Origin: CAZGKW01 sp964526295
Lineage (GTDB): Bacteria; Planctomycetota; Phycisphaerae; FEN-1346
Direction: 5' to 3'
Assembly (NCBI GenBank): GCA_964526295.1
Contig: CAZGKW010000002.1
Coordinates: 62,001-126,000 of the forward strand
DNA length: 64,000 nt
How positions within the stretch are numbered: position 1 is the first letter of the stretch; each line of letters begins with the position of its first letter. The position numbers and the translations under genes were made by a program. Below the pieces are notes generated by a model, which worked only from the letters and a program-made list of their open reading frames with translations, was not told the origin of the DNA and searched no databases. Positions 8,927-17,916 of this stretch are shown piece by piece.

Positions 8927-9039
8927 GGCAGAGACGCGAAGCAGCGTTTTCGGACAGCGGGCCGAGCCAGGAAACGCCATGGGCATTCCTGCCCACCGCG
9001 ATTGACTCCGCAGATCGCGCAGCGGCTGGCGGTGCGGCC

Positions 9040-10032
9040 TCAGTCCAGGGCCCGTTCGACGACGTCGCAGAACTTCGGGGCCAGCACCGAGAAGTCGAAC
9101 TCCTCGGTCACGCGTTTCCGCCCCGCCAGGCCGAACTGCTCCCGCAGCGAGACGTCCTCGGCGAGCTGCCGGACCGCTTCTGCCCACTCGTCCCCCGTCC
9201 GCGGAAGGAAACCGTTCTCCCCGGGCTTGACGTAGTCGGCGTTGACACCGACCGGGCTGGCCACCACCGGCAGCCCTGCCGCCATGTACTGAAGCACCTT
9301 GAAGCCGCACTTGCCCCGGGTGTAGGGGGTATCCGGCATGGGGGCGACGCCGACGTCGGACTCGGCCAGCAGCCGGGCCTCGACCTCCGGGCTCCACGGG
9401 CGGTTCTCCACCGCCAGGCTCTCCACCTGGAACGGCGCGTCCGCGACGACCCGAAGCACCAGCCCGTCGACTTTCTGGCCGATCACCTCCAGCACCGACC
9501 GCCGGCTCTCGAGCTGCTTCAGGGTGCTCTCGCTGCCGATCCAGACGAGCCGCACAGGTCCGGCCGTCTCGTAGGTCTGCTTTCGGGGGTAGCTCCGCGT
9601 GTCGAGGCCGGTCGGGATGACGGTGACGTCCTCGGCGCCCGCCTCGCGGGCGTGCTCGGCCAGCACGGGCGAGCCCGCGATCACCACGTCCACCTCGCCG
9701 ATCGTCCGCCGGAACCGGCGCAGCCGGCCTCCGTGGGGCACCGACGGGTCTCGGGCCTGACACATGACCGCATCATCGAAGTCGTAGATGATCCGCTTCG
9801 CATCGCGAAGGGCCGATTGGTCCCACGCCGTCAGGGTCTTGCGGTGCAGCAGGGCGCCGTCGAAGCGGTCGGCCTGGAGCATCTCGCGTCGCCGGGCCAG
9901 GAGGCCCGTGGGCAGCTCGGCCACGGTCGCCGCGATGCCCCGGTCACGCAGGGCCGCCAGATACGGCTCGATCCGCTGCCGGAACGGCGCTCCCTCCCGA
10001 TGGCGAGTCAAGACCAACAGCCGCTTCGCCAA
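9040..10032 (-). CDS. Family 4-like glycosyltransferase
   Basis: The 330-residue protein has the two-Rossmann GT-B layout. The N-terminal half carries IIYDFDDAVM and DVVIAGSPVLAEHA. The C-terminal donor-binding half has VRLVWIGSESTLK, GVAPMPDTPYTRGKCGFKVL and YMAAGLPVVASPVGVN, with the family's E-x7-E region replaced by a K-centred FKVLQYM version. It would transfer a sugar from a nucleotide donor to a cell-surface acceptor in the cytoplasm; donor and acceptor are unknown. It starts 3 bases after the nnrE gene, so the two are almost certainly cotranscribed. Confidence 0.88.
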   Translation of the reverse strand: MAKRLLVLTRHREGAPFRQRIEPYLAALRDRGIAATVAELPTGLLARRREMLQADRFDGALLHRKTLTAWDQSALRDAKRIIYDFDDAVMCQARDPSVPHGGRLRRFRRTIGEVDVVIAGSPVLAEHAREAGAEDVTVIPTGLDTRSYPRKQTYETAGPVRLVWIGSESTLKQLESRRSVLEVIGQKVDGLVLRVVADAPFQVESLAVENRPWSPEVEARLLAESDVGVAPMPDTPYTRGKCGFKVLQYMAAGLPVVASPVGVNADYVKPGENGFLPRTGDEWAEAVRQLAEDVSLREQFGLAGRKRVTEEFDFSVLAPKFCDVVERALD

Positions 10033-10035
10033 CGC

Positions 10036-10737
10036 CTACCCCTCCTCGCTGTCTGGCCCGGGAGCGATCCGCTCGAAAGGCACGCCGATATCGGCCAGGA
10101 CCACCTCCCCGACGAACTCGCGGGCCGTCTCCTCGCGGAAGCCCGCCTTGACCGCCGCCATCGTGACCGTCCGGGTGGCCCGGACGGTGGGCCCGAGGGG
10201 TCGGCCGGAGTCGCACTCCAGGCCGCTGGGGATGTCGACGGCCAGGACGCGTGCGGCCTCGGCCCCGTTGATCGCCTCGATGGCGGTGGCGTAGGGCTGA
10301 CGTATCTCGCCCCGGGTGCCCGTGCCTAGGAGGGCGTCGACGATCAGGTCCGCCTTCGCCAGGGCGGGCGTGAGCCTCTCGGCCGCCGCGCCGGGATCGT
10401 CGGGCACCTCCACCACCTCCACGCCCAGGGCCTCCAGGATGCGGAGATTGACGCCGGCGTCGCCGTCGACGTCCTCGGTGCGCCCCAGCAGGAAGACGCG
10501 TGCCCGCACGCCGTCCAGCGTCAGGTGCCGCGCAACGACGAAGCCGTCGCCGCCGTTGTTGCCCTTGCCGGCCAGAACGACGACCTGCTCGCCCGCCTCG
10601 CGGATCATCTCGCGGGCCTGCTCGGCGATCTGCCGCCCCGCGTTCTCCATCAGGACGATGCCCGGCACGCCGAGCGTCTCGATGGCGTGGCGGTCGAGCG
10701 CCCGGATCTCGTCTCGCGTCGCGACGGGCTCATCCAT
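10036..10737 (-). CDS. nnrE: NAD(P)H-hydrate epimerase (YjeF N-terminal domain)
   Basis: The 233-residue protein matches the stand-alone YjeF_N domain, which interconverts R and S forms of hydrated NAD(P)H so that the damaged cofactor can be repaired. It has LDRHAIETLGVPGIVLMENAGR at its start (split over residues 13-34), the glycine-rich AGKGNNGGDGFVVARH (about 56-71), DLIVDALLGTGTRGEI and AVDIPSGLECDSG. GAGGAG sits six bases before the ATG. The dehydratase partner domain (YjeF_C, NnrD) that is fused in many bacteria is absent here. It lies between the alcohol dehydrogenase (10-base gap) and the glycosyltransferase (3-base gap). Confidence 0.93.
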   Translation of the reverse strand: MDEPVATRDEIRALDRHAIETLGVPGIVLMENAGRQIAEQAREMIREAGEQVVVLAGKGNNGGDGFVVARHLTLDGVRARVFLLGRTEDVDGDAGVNLRILEALGVEVVEVPDDPGAAAERLTPALAKADLIVDALLGTGTRGEIRQPYATAIEAINGAEAARVLAVDIPSGLECDSGRPLGPTVRATRTVTMAAVKAGFREETAREFVGEVVLADIGVPFERIAPGPDSEEG

Positions 10738-10747
10738 GGCGGGCTCC

Positions 10748-11863
10748 TCAGGCCACTTTCTCCAGCAGGGCGATGACGTCTTCCTTGGCCACCGGGCGGG
10801 GGTTCGCCTTGGTCGAGCCGCTCGGAAGGCTCTCCTCGGCGATCGCCTCGAACGCCTCCGCCGACAGGCCGTAGGAGGCCAGCGTCGTCGGCAGGCCGCA
10901 CTCCGCCAGCAGCTCCAGCGACCATTCCGACGGGTCGTGCTCCAGAATTCCCTCCAGGACGAGGTACTTCCCGTGGGCGGCCACCCGGTTGAACTCCAGC
11001 GCCGCCGACAGCAGCACCCCGCACACCAGGCCGTGCGGGACGTCGTAGCGGACCCCGATGGGGTGGGCCATGCCGTGGACCACCCCGAGGCCGGCGTTCG
11101 TCAAGGCCAGGCCCGCCATGGCGCTCCCCCAGGCGGCGTGGGTCCGAAGCTCGACCTCGTCCCCCCGGTGGACGACCTCCGGCAGGGCGGCGGCCATCTC
11201 CTGGACGGCTCGCAACGAGATGGCCTCCGTCAGGGGGGTCGCGTTTACCGACAGGTACGACTCCACCGCCTGGACGAACGCGTCCACGCCGCTGGCGGCC
11301 GTCACGAACGGCGGGCACGGGACGGTCAGCTCCGGGTCCACCAGGGCGAGCCGCGGCACGAACGACGGGTCGCGGATGCTGGCCTTGTACGAGGCCGCAC
11401 GGTCCTTGAGGACCCCGTTGTTGGTCATCTCGCTGCCGGTGCCACTCGTCGTGGGGACGGCGATCATGGGCAGGCCGGGGGCGGTGGGCACCTCGCCGTG
11501 GTGGAAGGCCCGGGTCTCGGCGGCCTCGCCCGCCAGGCCGGCGGCCACCTTCGCGACGTCCATCGCACTGCCGCCGCCCAGGCCGATGACCATCTCGGCG
11601 CCGGCTTCGCGGACGACCTCGCGGCACCGGTCGGCGGTCGTGACGTCGGGTTCGGGTTCCACCTGGTCGAAGAGGGTCACGCGGAGTCCGGCGTCCCGCA
11701 GGATGGCCGCGCAGCGGTCCGTGATGCCCGCCTTGGCGAGGGCCTTCCGGCCGGTCACGAGCACGGCCCGGGTGCCGAAGAGGCGTGCCTCCTCAGCGAG
11801 CGTGGTGAACGATCCGACGCCGAAGACGAACCGCTCGGGCGCCGTGAAAGTCGCGGGCTTCAC
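10748..11863 (-). CDS. Iron-containing alcohol dehydrogenase family protein
   Basis: The 371-residue NAD(P)-dependent group III dehydrogenase shows the nucleotide-binding GLGGGSAMDVAK and PTTSGTGSEMTNN motifs and the metal site VDAFVQAVESY, HGMAHPIG and VPHGLVCG. The usual D-x3-H ligand pair reads D-A-F-V-Q, so one His ligand is Gln; some subfamilies share this, and metal use may differ. I start at a GTG (11863) with AAAGGAG seven bases ahead, rather than the ATG at 11887 which that ribosome site follows. Substrate is unknown. It heads an operon with nnrE and a glycosyltransferase. Confidence 0.9.
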   Translation of the reverse strand: MKPATFTAPERFVFGVGSFTTLAEEARLFGTRAVLVTGRKALAKAGITDRCAAILRDAGLRVTLFDQVEPEPDVTTADRCREVVREAGAEMVIGLGGGSAMDVAKVAAGLAGEAAETRAFHHGEVPTAPGLPMIAVPTTSGTGSEMTNNGVLKDRAASYKASIRDPSFVPRLALVDPELTVPCPPFVTAASGVDAFVQAVESYLSVNATPLTEAISLRAVQEMAAALPEVVHRGDEVELRTHAAWGSAMAGLALTNAGLGVVHGMAHPIGVRYDVPHGLVCGVLLSAALEFNRVAAHGKYLVLEGILEHDPSEWSLELLAECGLPTTLASYGLSAEAFEAIAEESLPSGSTKANPRPVAKEDVIALLEKVA

Positions 11864-11892
11864 CGGTGACTCCTTTCCGCATTGCATCGCCG

Positions 11893-11920
11893 ATTATAGG
11901 GGTCGTCGGGTCGGCTTCAA
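11893..11920 (-). promoter_or_regulatory. Promoter of the iron alcohol dehydrogenase operon
   Basis: On the minus strand TTGAAG (11920-11915) and a perfect TATAAT (11898-11893) are 16 bases apart, some 30 bases before the GTG start. Confidence 0.55.
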
Positions 11921-11954
11921 CTGTTCGCCTACGAAGGCCATCGAGAGCTGCGGC

Positions 11955-11983
11955 TCGACAACACGCCCGGCCCGTGCTATGAT
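11955..11983 (+). promoter_or_regulatory. Promoter of the RACo-like gene
   Basis: TCGACA (11955-11960) and TATGAT (11978-11983) are 17 bases apart, 36 bases before the ATG at 12020. It lies back-to-back with the minus-strand promoter at 11893-11920. Confidence 0.45.
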
Positions 11984-12019
11984 TCCCCTTCGCGTGTTCC
12001 TGGCGGTGGAAGCCCCCTC

Positions 12020-13873
12020 ATGGCCGAACCGACGCACACGGTCACCTTCGAGCCGGGCGGTCAGACGGTGGGCGTGGTCCACGGGACGACGATCCTAGAC
12101 GCCGCCCGGGCGGCCGGCGTCCCTCTGAACTCTCCGTGTGGCGGGATGGGCACCTGCGGCGGCTGCCGCGTCGTCATCCCGGACGACCCGCCCCCGCCGG
12201 CCGAGGTCTCCGCGCGTGTCCTTTCCGGAGAGGAGATCCGGCGGGCCATGCGGCTCGCTTGCCAGCAACGTATCACGCGCAGCCTCCGGGTGGTCATCCC
12301 GGAGGCGTCGCGCCTGGTCGATCAGCAGATCCTCGTCGAGGGCATCGGCCGCGAGGTGCCGCTGGATCCGAACGGACGGAAGGTCGTCCTTCGCCTGCCG
12401 GAGCCGTCGGTTTCGGACCAGCGGGCCGACGAGCAGCGGCTCCTCGACGCCTTGGCCGAGGAGGGGCTGGCCGACCTGACGGTGCATCCGAAGCTGCTTC
12501 GCGAGCTGCCCAGGCGGCTCCGGGCGTCCGACTTCCGCGTCGCCGCCCTCGTGCTGGGCGACGACGTGATCCACGTGGAACGCCCGACGCACGACGCGGC
12601 CTGCTACGGCTTTGCCGTCGACGTCGGCACCACGACGCTGGCCGGGTATCTGGTGGACCTCGGCACGGGCGAGGTGGTCGCCGTCTCGAGCCGGACGAAT
12701 CCCCAGACGGCGTACGGTGACGACGTGGTCGCCCGCATCGAGTACTGCGGCCGCGAGAAGCGGGGCCTCGCCAGGCTGCAAAGCCTGGTTGTCGAGGCCA
12801 TCAACGAGATGACGGCCGAGGCCTGCCGCCGGGCCCACGTCCAGCCTTCGGCCGTCTGCGAGATCGTGGCGGTCGGCAACACGACGATGAACCACCTGCT
12901 CCGGAAGCTGCCGGTCGACGCGATCGGCAGGGCGCCGTTCGTTGCGGTCTCGGCCCTGCCGCATGCGGAACCGGCCCGTCCGCTGGGCCTGAAGGTCCAC
13001 CCCCGTGGGCAGCTCTACATGGCCCCGCTGGTGGCCGGCTTCGTCGGCGCCGACACCGTCGCCGTCATCCTGGCCACCGGCATGCACGAGGGGGACGGCT
13101 TGGCGATGGCCATCGACATCGGGACGAACGGCGAGATCGTCCTGGGGACGCGGGACCGGCTGGTGGCTTGCTCGACCGCCGCCGGGCCCGCTTTCGAGGG
13201 GGCCCGCATCCGCTACGGCATGCGGGCCGCCGCGGGGGCCATCGACCGCGTCGATCTCGACGGCGACCGTCTGCTCGTTCACACCATCGAGCAAGCGCCG
13301 CCGGTGGGCCTGTGCGGCACGGGGCTCATCGACGCGGTTTCGGTTCTTCTCGCTGCCGGGGTGATCGAACCGACCGGTGCGATGCGGTCGGCGGCGGAGC
13401 TGACGGATCGGCCCCACCTGGCGGAGCGGGTTGTCGGGGCGGACGGCGACGTCGGGTTCGTCCTCGCCGGAGAGGCCGAAAGCGGCTCCGGTGGTCCGGT
13501 CCTGCTGACGCAGCGCGACGTTCGCGAGGTCCAGCTTGCGAAGGGTGCCATCGCCGCCGGCATCGCGACGCTCCTCGAGGAGTTCGGCGCCGGGCCGGAG
13601 GACCTGGGGCGGATCTACCTGGCGGGGGCGTTCGGGAACCTCATCCGGCCCGAGCGGGCCCGCTCGATCGGCCTGATCCCCGACCTGCCCCTGGAGCGGG
13701 TCCGCTTCGTCGGCAACGCCGCCGGGGCGGGGGCACGGATGCTCCTCGTGAACCGGGGACTCCGCCGAACGGCCGAGGACGTCGCCCGCGGCGTGGAGCA
13801 CCTCGAGTTGTCGCGCCGAGCCGACTTCCAGATGCGATTCGCCGAGGCGATGCTCTTCCCGGCGCCCGCCTGA
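12020..13873 (+). CDS. 2Fe-2S ferredoxin / ASKHA-domain protein (RACo-like corrinoid activator)
   Basis: The 617-residue protein joins an N-terminal plant-type 2Fe-2S domain (Cys40, Cys46, Cys49 in PCGGMGTCGGC plus a fourth Cys near 81 in ACQQRI) to a linker and a C-terminal actin-like ATPase (ASKHA) domain. ATPase motifs include FAVDVGTTTLAGYLVDL, AVGNTTMNHLL, AIDIGTNGEIVLG and LAGAFGNLI. Proteins of this build (RACo, RamA-like) use ATP to reduce the Co(II) form of corrinoid methyl-transfer proteins back to Co(I). No corrinoid protein or methyltransferase gene adjoins it, so the partner is unknown. It ends 15 bases from the convergent copper ATPase gene. Confidence 0.9.
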   Translation: MAEPTHTVTFEPGGQTVGVVHGTTILDAARAAGVPLNSPCGGMGTCGGCRVVIPDDPPPPAEVSARVLSGEEIRRAMRLACQQRITRSLRVVIPEASRLVDQQILVEGIGREVPLDPNGRKVVLRLPEPSVSDQRADEQRLLDALAEEGLADLTVHPKLLRELPRRLRASDFRVAALVLGDDVIHVERPTHDAACYGFAVDVGTTTLAGYLVDLGTGEVVAVSSRTNPQTAYGDDVVARIEYCGREKRGLARLQSLVVEAINEMTAEACRRAHVQPSAVCEIVAVGNTTMNHLLRKLPVDAIGRAPFVAVSALPHAEPARPLGLKVHPRGQLYMAPLVAGFVGADTVAVILATGMHEGDGLAMAIDIGTNGEIVLGTRDRLVACSTAAGPAFEGARIRYGMRAAAGAIDRVDLDGDRLLVHTIEQAPPVGLCGTGLIDAVSVLLAAGVIEPTGAMRSAAELTDRPHLAERVVGADGDVGFVLAGEAESGSGGPVLLTQRDVREVQLAKGAIAAGIATLLEEFGAGPEDLGRIYLAGAFGNLIRPERARSIGLIPDLPLERVRFVGNAAGAGARMLLVNRGLRRTAEDVARGVEHLELSRRADFQMRFAEAMLFPAPA

Positions 13874-13888
13874 CGACCCGCCGGTCGC

Positions 13889-15991
13889 TCAGGAATCGGA
13901 CGAGCGAAGTCCTTCCTTCTTCCGGCCCAGGAGCCGGGCGTTGATCGCCACGATCACCGTCGAGACGCTCATGATGATGGCCCCGACGGCGGGCGGCAGG
14001 ACCACACCGACGCCGTAGAGCACCCCCGCGGCCAGCGGGATCGCCACCGCGTTGTAGGCCGTCGCCCAGATCAGGTTCTGCACCATCTTGGCGTAGCTGG
14101 CACGGGCCAGGCGGACGATCCCGACGACATCCCGCGGGTCGGACCGGACGAGGACGATGTCGGCCGATTCGACCGCCACGTCCGTCCCGGCCCCGATGGC
14201 GATGCCCACGTCGGCCGCCACCAGGGCCGGCGCATCGTTGACGCCGTCGCCGACCATGGCGACGCGGCGTCCGCCCTCCTTCGCTTCCTTGATGCGGTCG
14301 GCCTTTTCGTCGGGCAGCACCTCGGCGAAGAAGTCGTCCAGGCCCAGCTCGTCGGCGACGCTCCGGGCGACCGCCTCGCTGTCGCCCGTGATCATCAGCA
14401 CGTCGACGCCCATTTCCTTGAGGGCCCGGACGGCTTCGCGGGACTCGTCGCGGACGACGTCGGCCAGAGCAATCGCCCCGGCGGGCCGCTCGCCGTCGAG
14501 TACGTAGACGACCGTCTTGCCGTCCTCGGCCAGCTTCGTGACCCGCCTGTCGTCGGTCTCGATGCCCTGTTCCTGGAGGTAGCCGGGGCTGACGGTCTTG
14601 ATCTCGCGGTTGCCGAGCGTCGCTTTGGCGCCCTTGCCGGGGATGGCCTCGAAGTCCTTCGGGTCCTCCAGGTCCAGCTCTCGCCCCCGGGCCGCCTCGA
14701 CGATCCCCGCGCCGATCGGGTGCTCGGAGTGGCTCTCGACCGAGGCGGCGAGGCGCAGCACCTCCGACTCGTCGGCCTCGCCCAGGGGGACGACGTCGCT
14801 GACGGCGAACCGGCCCTCGGTCAGCGTCCCGGTCTTGTCGAAGACGACGGCGTCCAGCTCGCGGGCCCGCTCGAAGGCCGACCGGTCGCGGATCAGCAGG
14901 CCCTGGCCGGCGGCCAGCGACGTCGAGACGGCCACGACGAGCGGCACGGCCAGCCCCAGGGCGTGGGGGCAGGTGATGACCATCACGGTGACCATCCGCT
15001 CCAGGCTGAAGACGAACTCCTTGCCCAAGAGGAGCCAGGCCGCCAGCGTCGCCCCGCCGGCCGTCAGGGCGATGACGGTCAGCCACATGGCCGCCCGGTT
15101 CGCCAGGTCCTGGCTCCGGCCCCGCGACTCCTGGGCCTCCCGCACGAGGTCGACCACCTGTGACAGGTAGGTGTCGCGGCCGGTCCTGGCGACCTCGACG
15201 GTGACGGCGGCCTCGCCGTTGACGGACCCGCCGATGAGGTCGTCGCCCTCGCCCTTTTCGACGGGGCGGCTCTCGCCGGTCAGCATGGCCTGGTTGACGC
15301 GGGTGCGGCCGCCGACGATGCGGCCGTCCGCTGGGACCTTCTCGCCGGCCTTGACAAGGACGCGGTCTCCGGGCTCGAGGTCCGTGACGGGCACGTCTTC
15401 GGTCTCGCCGCTCTCGGTCAGGCGGTGGGCCTCGGCGGGCATCAGCTTGACGAGTTCCTCGACCGCGCCCGAGGCGCTCATGACGGACCGCATCTCGATC
15501 CAGTGCCCCAGGAGCATCACGTCGATCAGCGTCGCCAGCTCCCAGAAGAACACCTTCCCCGGCAGGCCCAGGGCCACGGCCGCGCTGTAGAAGTAGGCCA
15601 CGGCGACGGCCAGGCCGATCAGGGTCATCATGCCCGGCCGGAGGTCGCGAAGCTCGCCGACCAGGCCCTTGAGGAACGGCCAGCCGCCGTAGAGGAACAC
15701 CCCCGTGGCCAAGGCGAGCTGGACGTAGGCATCGCCGGTGAAGCTCAGCCGTTCCGCCAGGCCCAGCCAGCCCTGGATCATCGGCGAGAGAACCAGGATC
15801 GGCACGGTCAGGGCCAGCGAGACCCAGAACCGGCGGCGAAAATCGGCCACCATCTTGGCGTGGTGTTCCTGGTGGTCGTGGCCTTCGTGGTCGTGGTCGC
15901 CCCGTTCCTGATGACCGGTGTGCTCTTGATGCTCGCCTTGGCCACCACGGTCGGCGTGCCCTTCGTGTTGCTCGTGGGCGGCTTCGCTCAT
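13889..15991 (-). CDS. copB: Copper/silver P1B-type ATPase, CopB-like
   Basis: The 700-residue heavy-metal pump has a His-rich N-terminus (residues 1-42, more than a dozen His, no CxxC metal domain). It also has membrane helices, the translocation motif CPH (MVITCPHALGLAVP, Cys near 340), the phosphorylation site DKTGTLTEG (near 385), MITGDSEAVARSVA and the hinge MVGDGVNDAPAL. CPH plus a His-rich head marks the P1B-3 subclass, reported to export copper or silver from the cytoplasm. I start at the ATG giving MSEAAHEQHEG because GGGAGG precedes it; the longer frame to 16153 reads through promoter-like DNA. No copper chaperone or regulator gene adjoins it. Confidence 0.95.
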   Translation of the reverse strand: MSEAAHEQHEGHADRGGQGEHQEHTGHQERGDHDHEGHDHQEHHAKMVADFRRRFWVSLALTVPILVLSPMIQGWLGLAERLSFTGDAYVQLALATGVFLYGGWPFLKGLVGELRDLRPGMMTLIGLAVAVAYFYSAAVALGLPGKVFFWELATLIDVMLLGHWIEMRSVMSASGAVEELVKLMPAEAHRLTESGETEDVPVTDLEPGDRVLVKAGEKVPADGRIVGGRTRVNQAMLTGESRPVEKGEGDDLIGGSVNGEAAVTVEVARTGRDTYLSQVVDLVREAQESRGRSQDLANRAAMWLTVIALTAGGATLAAWLLLGKEFVFSLERMVTVMVITCPHALGLAVPLVVAVSTSLAAGQGLLIRDRSAFERARELDAVVFDKTGTLTEGRFAVSDVVPLGEADESEVLRLAASVESHSEHPIGAGIVEAARGRELDLEDPKDFEAIPGKGAKATLGNREIKTVSPGYLQEQGIETDDRRVTKLAEDGKTVVYVLDGERPAGAIALADVVRDESREAVRALKEMGVDVLMITGDSEAVARSVADELGLDDFFAEVLPDEKADRIKEAKEGGRRVAMVGDGVNDAPALVAADVGIAIGAGTDVAVESADIVLVRSDPRDVVGIVRLARASYAKMVQNLIWATAYNAVAIPLAAGVLYGVGVVLPPAVGAIIMSVSTVIVAINARLLGRKKEGLRSSDS

Positions 15992-16100
15992 GGGATTGGC
16001 CTCCCTGCGTGCACGTCTGCCCGCTCCATCATCGCCGGCCGGCCGACGCCGTGCCACTGCCCGGCCAAATGGCGTGCCGGCAGCCACCGCTCCGCACCAT

Positions 16101-16128
16101 TTGCCGACGGGAGTCAGGCGGGTACAAT
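16101..16128 (+). promoter_or_regulatory. Promoter of the small membrane protein gene
   Basis: TTGCCG (16101-16106) and TACAAT (16123-16128) are 16 bases apart, 56 bases before the start at 16185. Confidence 0.45.
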
Positions 16129-16184
16129 GAGGGGGCGCCGGCTGTGCAGCCACCCGCCGGGGAAACGCTCAGGAGGGACGAGCC

Positions 16185-16478
16185 ATGACGAACCGGGAGC
16201 TGGCGGACCGTGTCGGAGCGGCCGCTCGGGCCGCTTGGATGACCGCCCTGATCGGCTTCATCTGGATGCTGGTGGCCTATCTGCTGTGGCTGGGATTGAT
16301 GCACTTTCAGCCGGCGTGGCTGATCGTGCTGTGGGGCGGGGGCGACCTGACCTGGGGCCGCGTGCAGGAGATCACGCTCCGGTTTTTCGGCGTCTTCAAG
16401 CTGATGCTTATCGGGGTGCTCTTCGGCGCGGTCTGGCTGGGACTTTGGGGTCGGCGGCTGCGGCGGCTGGGCGTGTGA
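16185..16478 (+). CDS. Small two-helix membrane protein
   Basis: I do not recognise a family. The 97-residue protein has two strongly hydrophobic helices (about 19-43 and 70-88) rich in Trp and Leu, a short loop with HFQPAWLIVLWGGGDLTW, and a basic C-terminus (GRRLRRLGV). The hydrophobic part of the loop may dip into the membrane. AGGAGGGA precedes the ATG at good spacing and a promoter lies upstream, so it is a real gene. It is divergent from the copper ATPase; a link to metal handling is only a guess from position. Confidence 0.8.
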   Translation: MTNRELADRVGAAARAAWMTALIGFIWMLVAYLLWLGLMHFQPAWLIVLWGGGDLTWGRVQEITLRFFGVFKLMLIGVLFGAVWLGLWGRRLRRLGV

Positions 16479-16505
16479 GCCGCACGCCGGCCCGTGCCCG
16501 ACCTC

Positions 16506-17753
16506 TCACGCGTCGGCCCGCATCGTGGCCCGGCGGCGGAGGGCCTCGAGGAGCTCCTCGGCCGAGGTCTGCGGCCGGAGGTTCCCCCGGCGGTGGCCCG
16601 GCCGCTCGTCGAGCAGGCCGAAGCCCAGGGTGATCTCGCCTGTGGCAGACCCCGGGGCCAGGACGTGGAAGTCCGACGTGTAGCTGGCCACCAGCAGCGG
16701 CCCCGGGGCGTCGATCTCGCGAGCGGCGATCTTCGCGTTCACGTCCTCGACGATCTCCAGCCACAGCCGCACGTCGTCCTCGTCGTCGCGGGCGCAGCCG
16801 ACCTCGACGCCGTCCAGGCCGGCCTTCCCGGCGAGAAACTCGACCGTCCCGGCTGCCTTCCCCAGGCTCATCCGGCCCTTCGTGACCAGTTCCTTGGGGT
16901 GGCTGAGCACGGCGGCGCAGCAGACGCCGGCCCGGCGGATCGCGGCGATCTGCTTACGGACGCCGGCCGTGGCCTCGGGCAGGTCGGTCTCGTGGGCCCG
17001 TCCGCCGCGAAGCCGCCTCAAGGCCGGCGTCACGACCTTCGTGTTGAACGTCCGCGGGTCGTGGATGCCGAGCCTGGCCCGCTGGTCGTCGCTCAGCCGC
17101 TTCAGGCTCAGCACGCACAGCGTGCCGGGATAGTACGGCTTCCGGCCGCCGAAGAAGGCGTCCAGCTCCTCCTCGGTGATGGGCCGGTCGGCCTCGACGC
17201 CGCGGCGCTTCAGCCACCGGTTCACGCTACCGAGGACCTGAAGCGTCTCCTCGTGGACGGCGGCCTGCTTCTTCTCGAGGTACTTGAGGAACCGCCGGCC
17301 GGCCGAGGTCGTCAGGAAGTCAAACAGACGTCCGGCGTCGGGGAAGTAGAGGAGCACCTCCAGGCCCGGCTGGTCGGTCGAGAGCTCGACGGCCGGGATG
17401 GCCGTCACGTCGAGCAGCGTCGCCTCGCGGTACAGCTCCGGCACGCCGTCGAGGCTGTCGTGGTCTGCCAGGGCGATCGTCCGGAGGCCGATGACGCGGG
17501 CCAGCCAAGCGAGCTTCCGCGGGGGGACCTGGCCGTCGGAGCAGGTCGAATGGAGATGGAGGTCCATCGTCACGGGCGGGGCGACGACCTGCTGGATGCG
17601 GACCTCGGGCAGGCCGCGGCCCTGGAGGTCCGCCAGGAACGCCTCCCACGTGTCGGCGGCGCCCAGGGCGTCTCGCACCTGGTACAGGACGGCCTCGCGT
17701 GCCCGGTAGGTGAGCAGATCGTCGGCGGACTGGATTTCCGGGTGCGGTGTCAC
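16506..17753 (-). CDS. PHP-domain phosphoesterase
   Basis: The 415-residue protein has a metal-dependent PHP domain: MDLHLHSTCSDG (His66, His68), ALADHDSLDGV, IPAVELST, VLSHPKEL and TSDFHVLAPG supply the expected His/Asp/Glu ligands. PHP domains hydrolyse phosphoesters such as histidinol phosphate or short nucleotides. About 60 residues precede the domain, and an insert of roughly 110 residues (DLTTSAGRRFLK to ATAGVRKQIA) interrupts it, which histidinol phosphatases lack. A GTG at 17753 preceded by AAGGGGGC is the likely start; the frame stays open upstream, but that part is low-complexity and has no ribosome site. Substrate unknown. Confidence 0.85.
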   Translation of the reverse strand: MTPHPEIQSADDLLTYRAREAVLYQVRDALGAADTWEAFLADLQGRGLPEVRIQQVVAPPVTMDLHLHSTCSDGQVPPRKLAWLARVIGLRTIALADHDSLDGVPELYREATLLDVTAIPAVELSTDQPGLEVLLYFPDAGRLFDFLTTSAGRRFLKYLEKKQAAVHEETLQVLGSVNRWLKRRGVEADRPITEEELDAFFGGRKPYYPGTLCVLSLKRLSDDQRARLGIHDPRTFNTKVVTPALRRLRGGRAHETDLPEATAGVRKQIAAIRRAGVCCAAVLSHPKELVTKGRMSLGKAAGTVEFLAGKAGLDGVEVGCARDDEDDVRLWLEIVEDVNAKIAAREIDAPGPLLVASYTSDFHVLAPGSATGEITLGFGLLDERPGHRRGNLRPQTSAEELLEALRRRATMRADA

Positions 17754-17916
17754 GGTCGCGCCCCCTTCGGACCGGCCGAAAGGAAACCAGAAACCGGCGG
17801 GGCGTTTCAAGCAAAATCGCGGCTGCCGCACACACCGCGTTCGACGGATGCGTTTCGCTGGCCTGCCCATAGCGGCCGTGGGGAACGGCCAGGGGGGGTT
17901 GCCCGCATCGCCGGAT

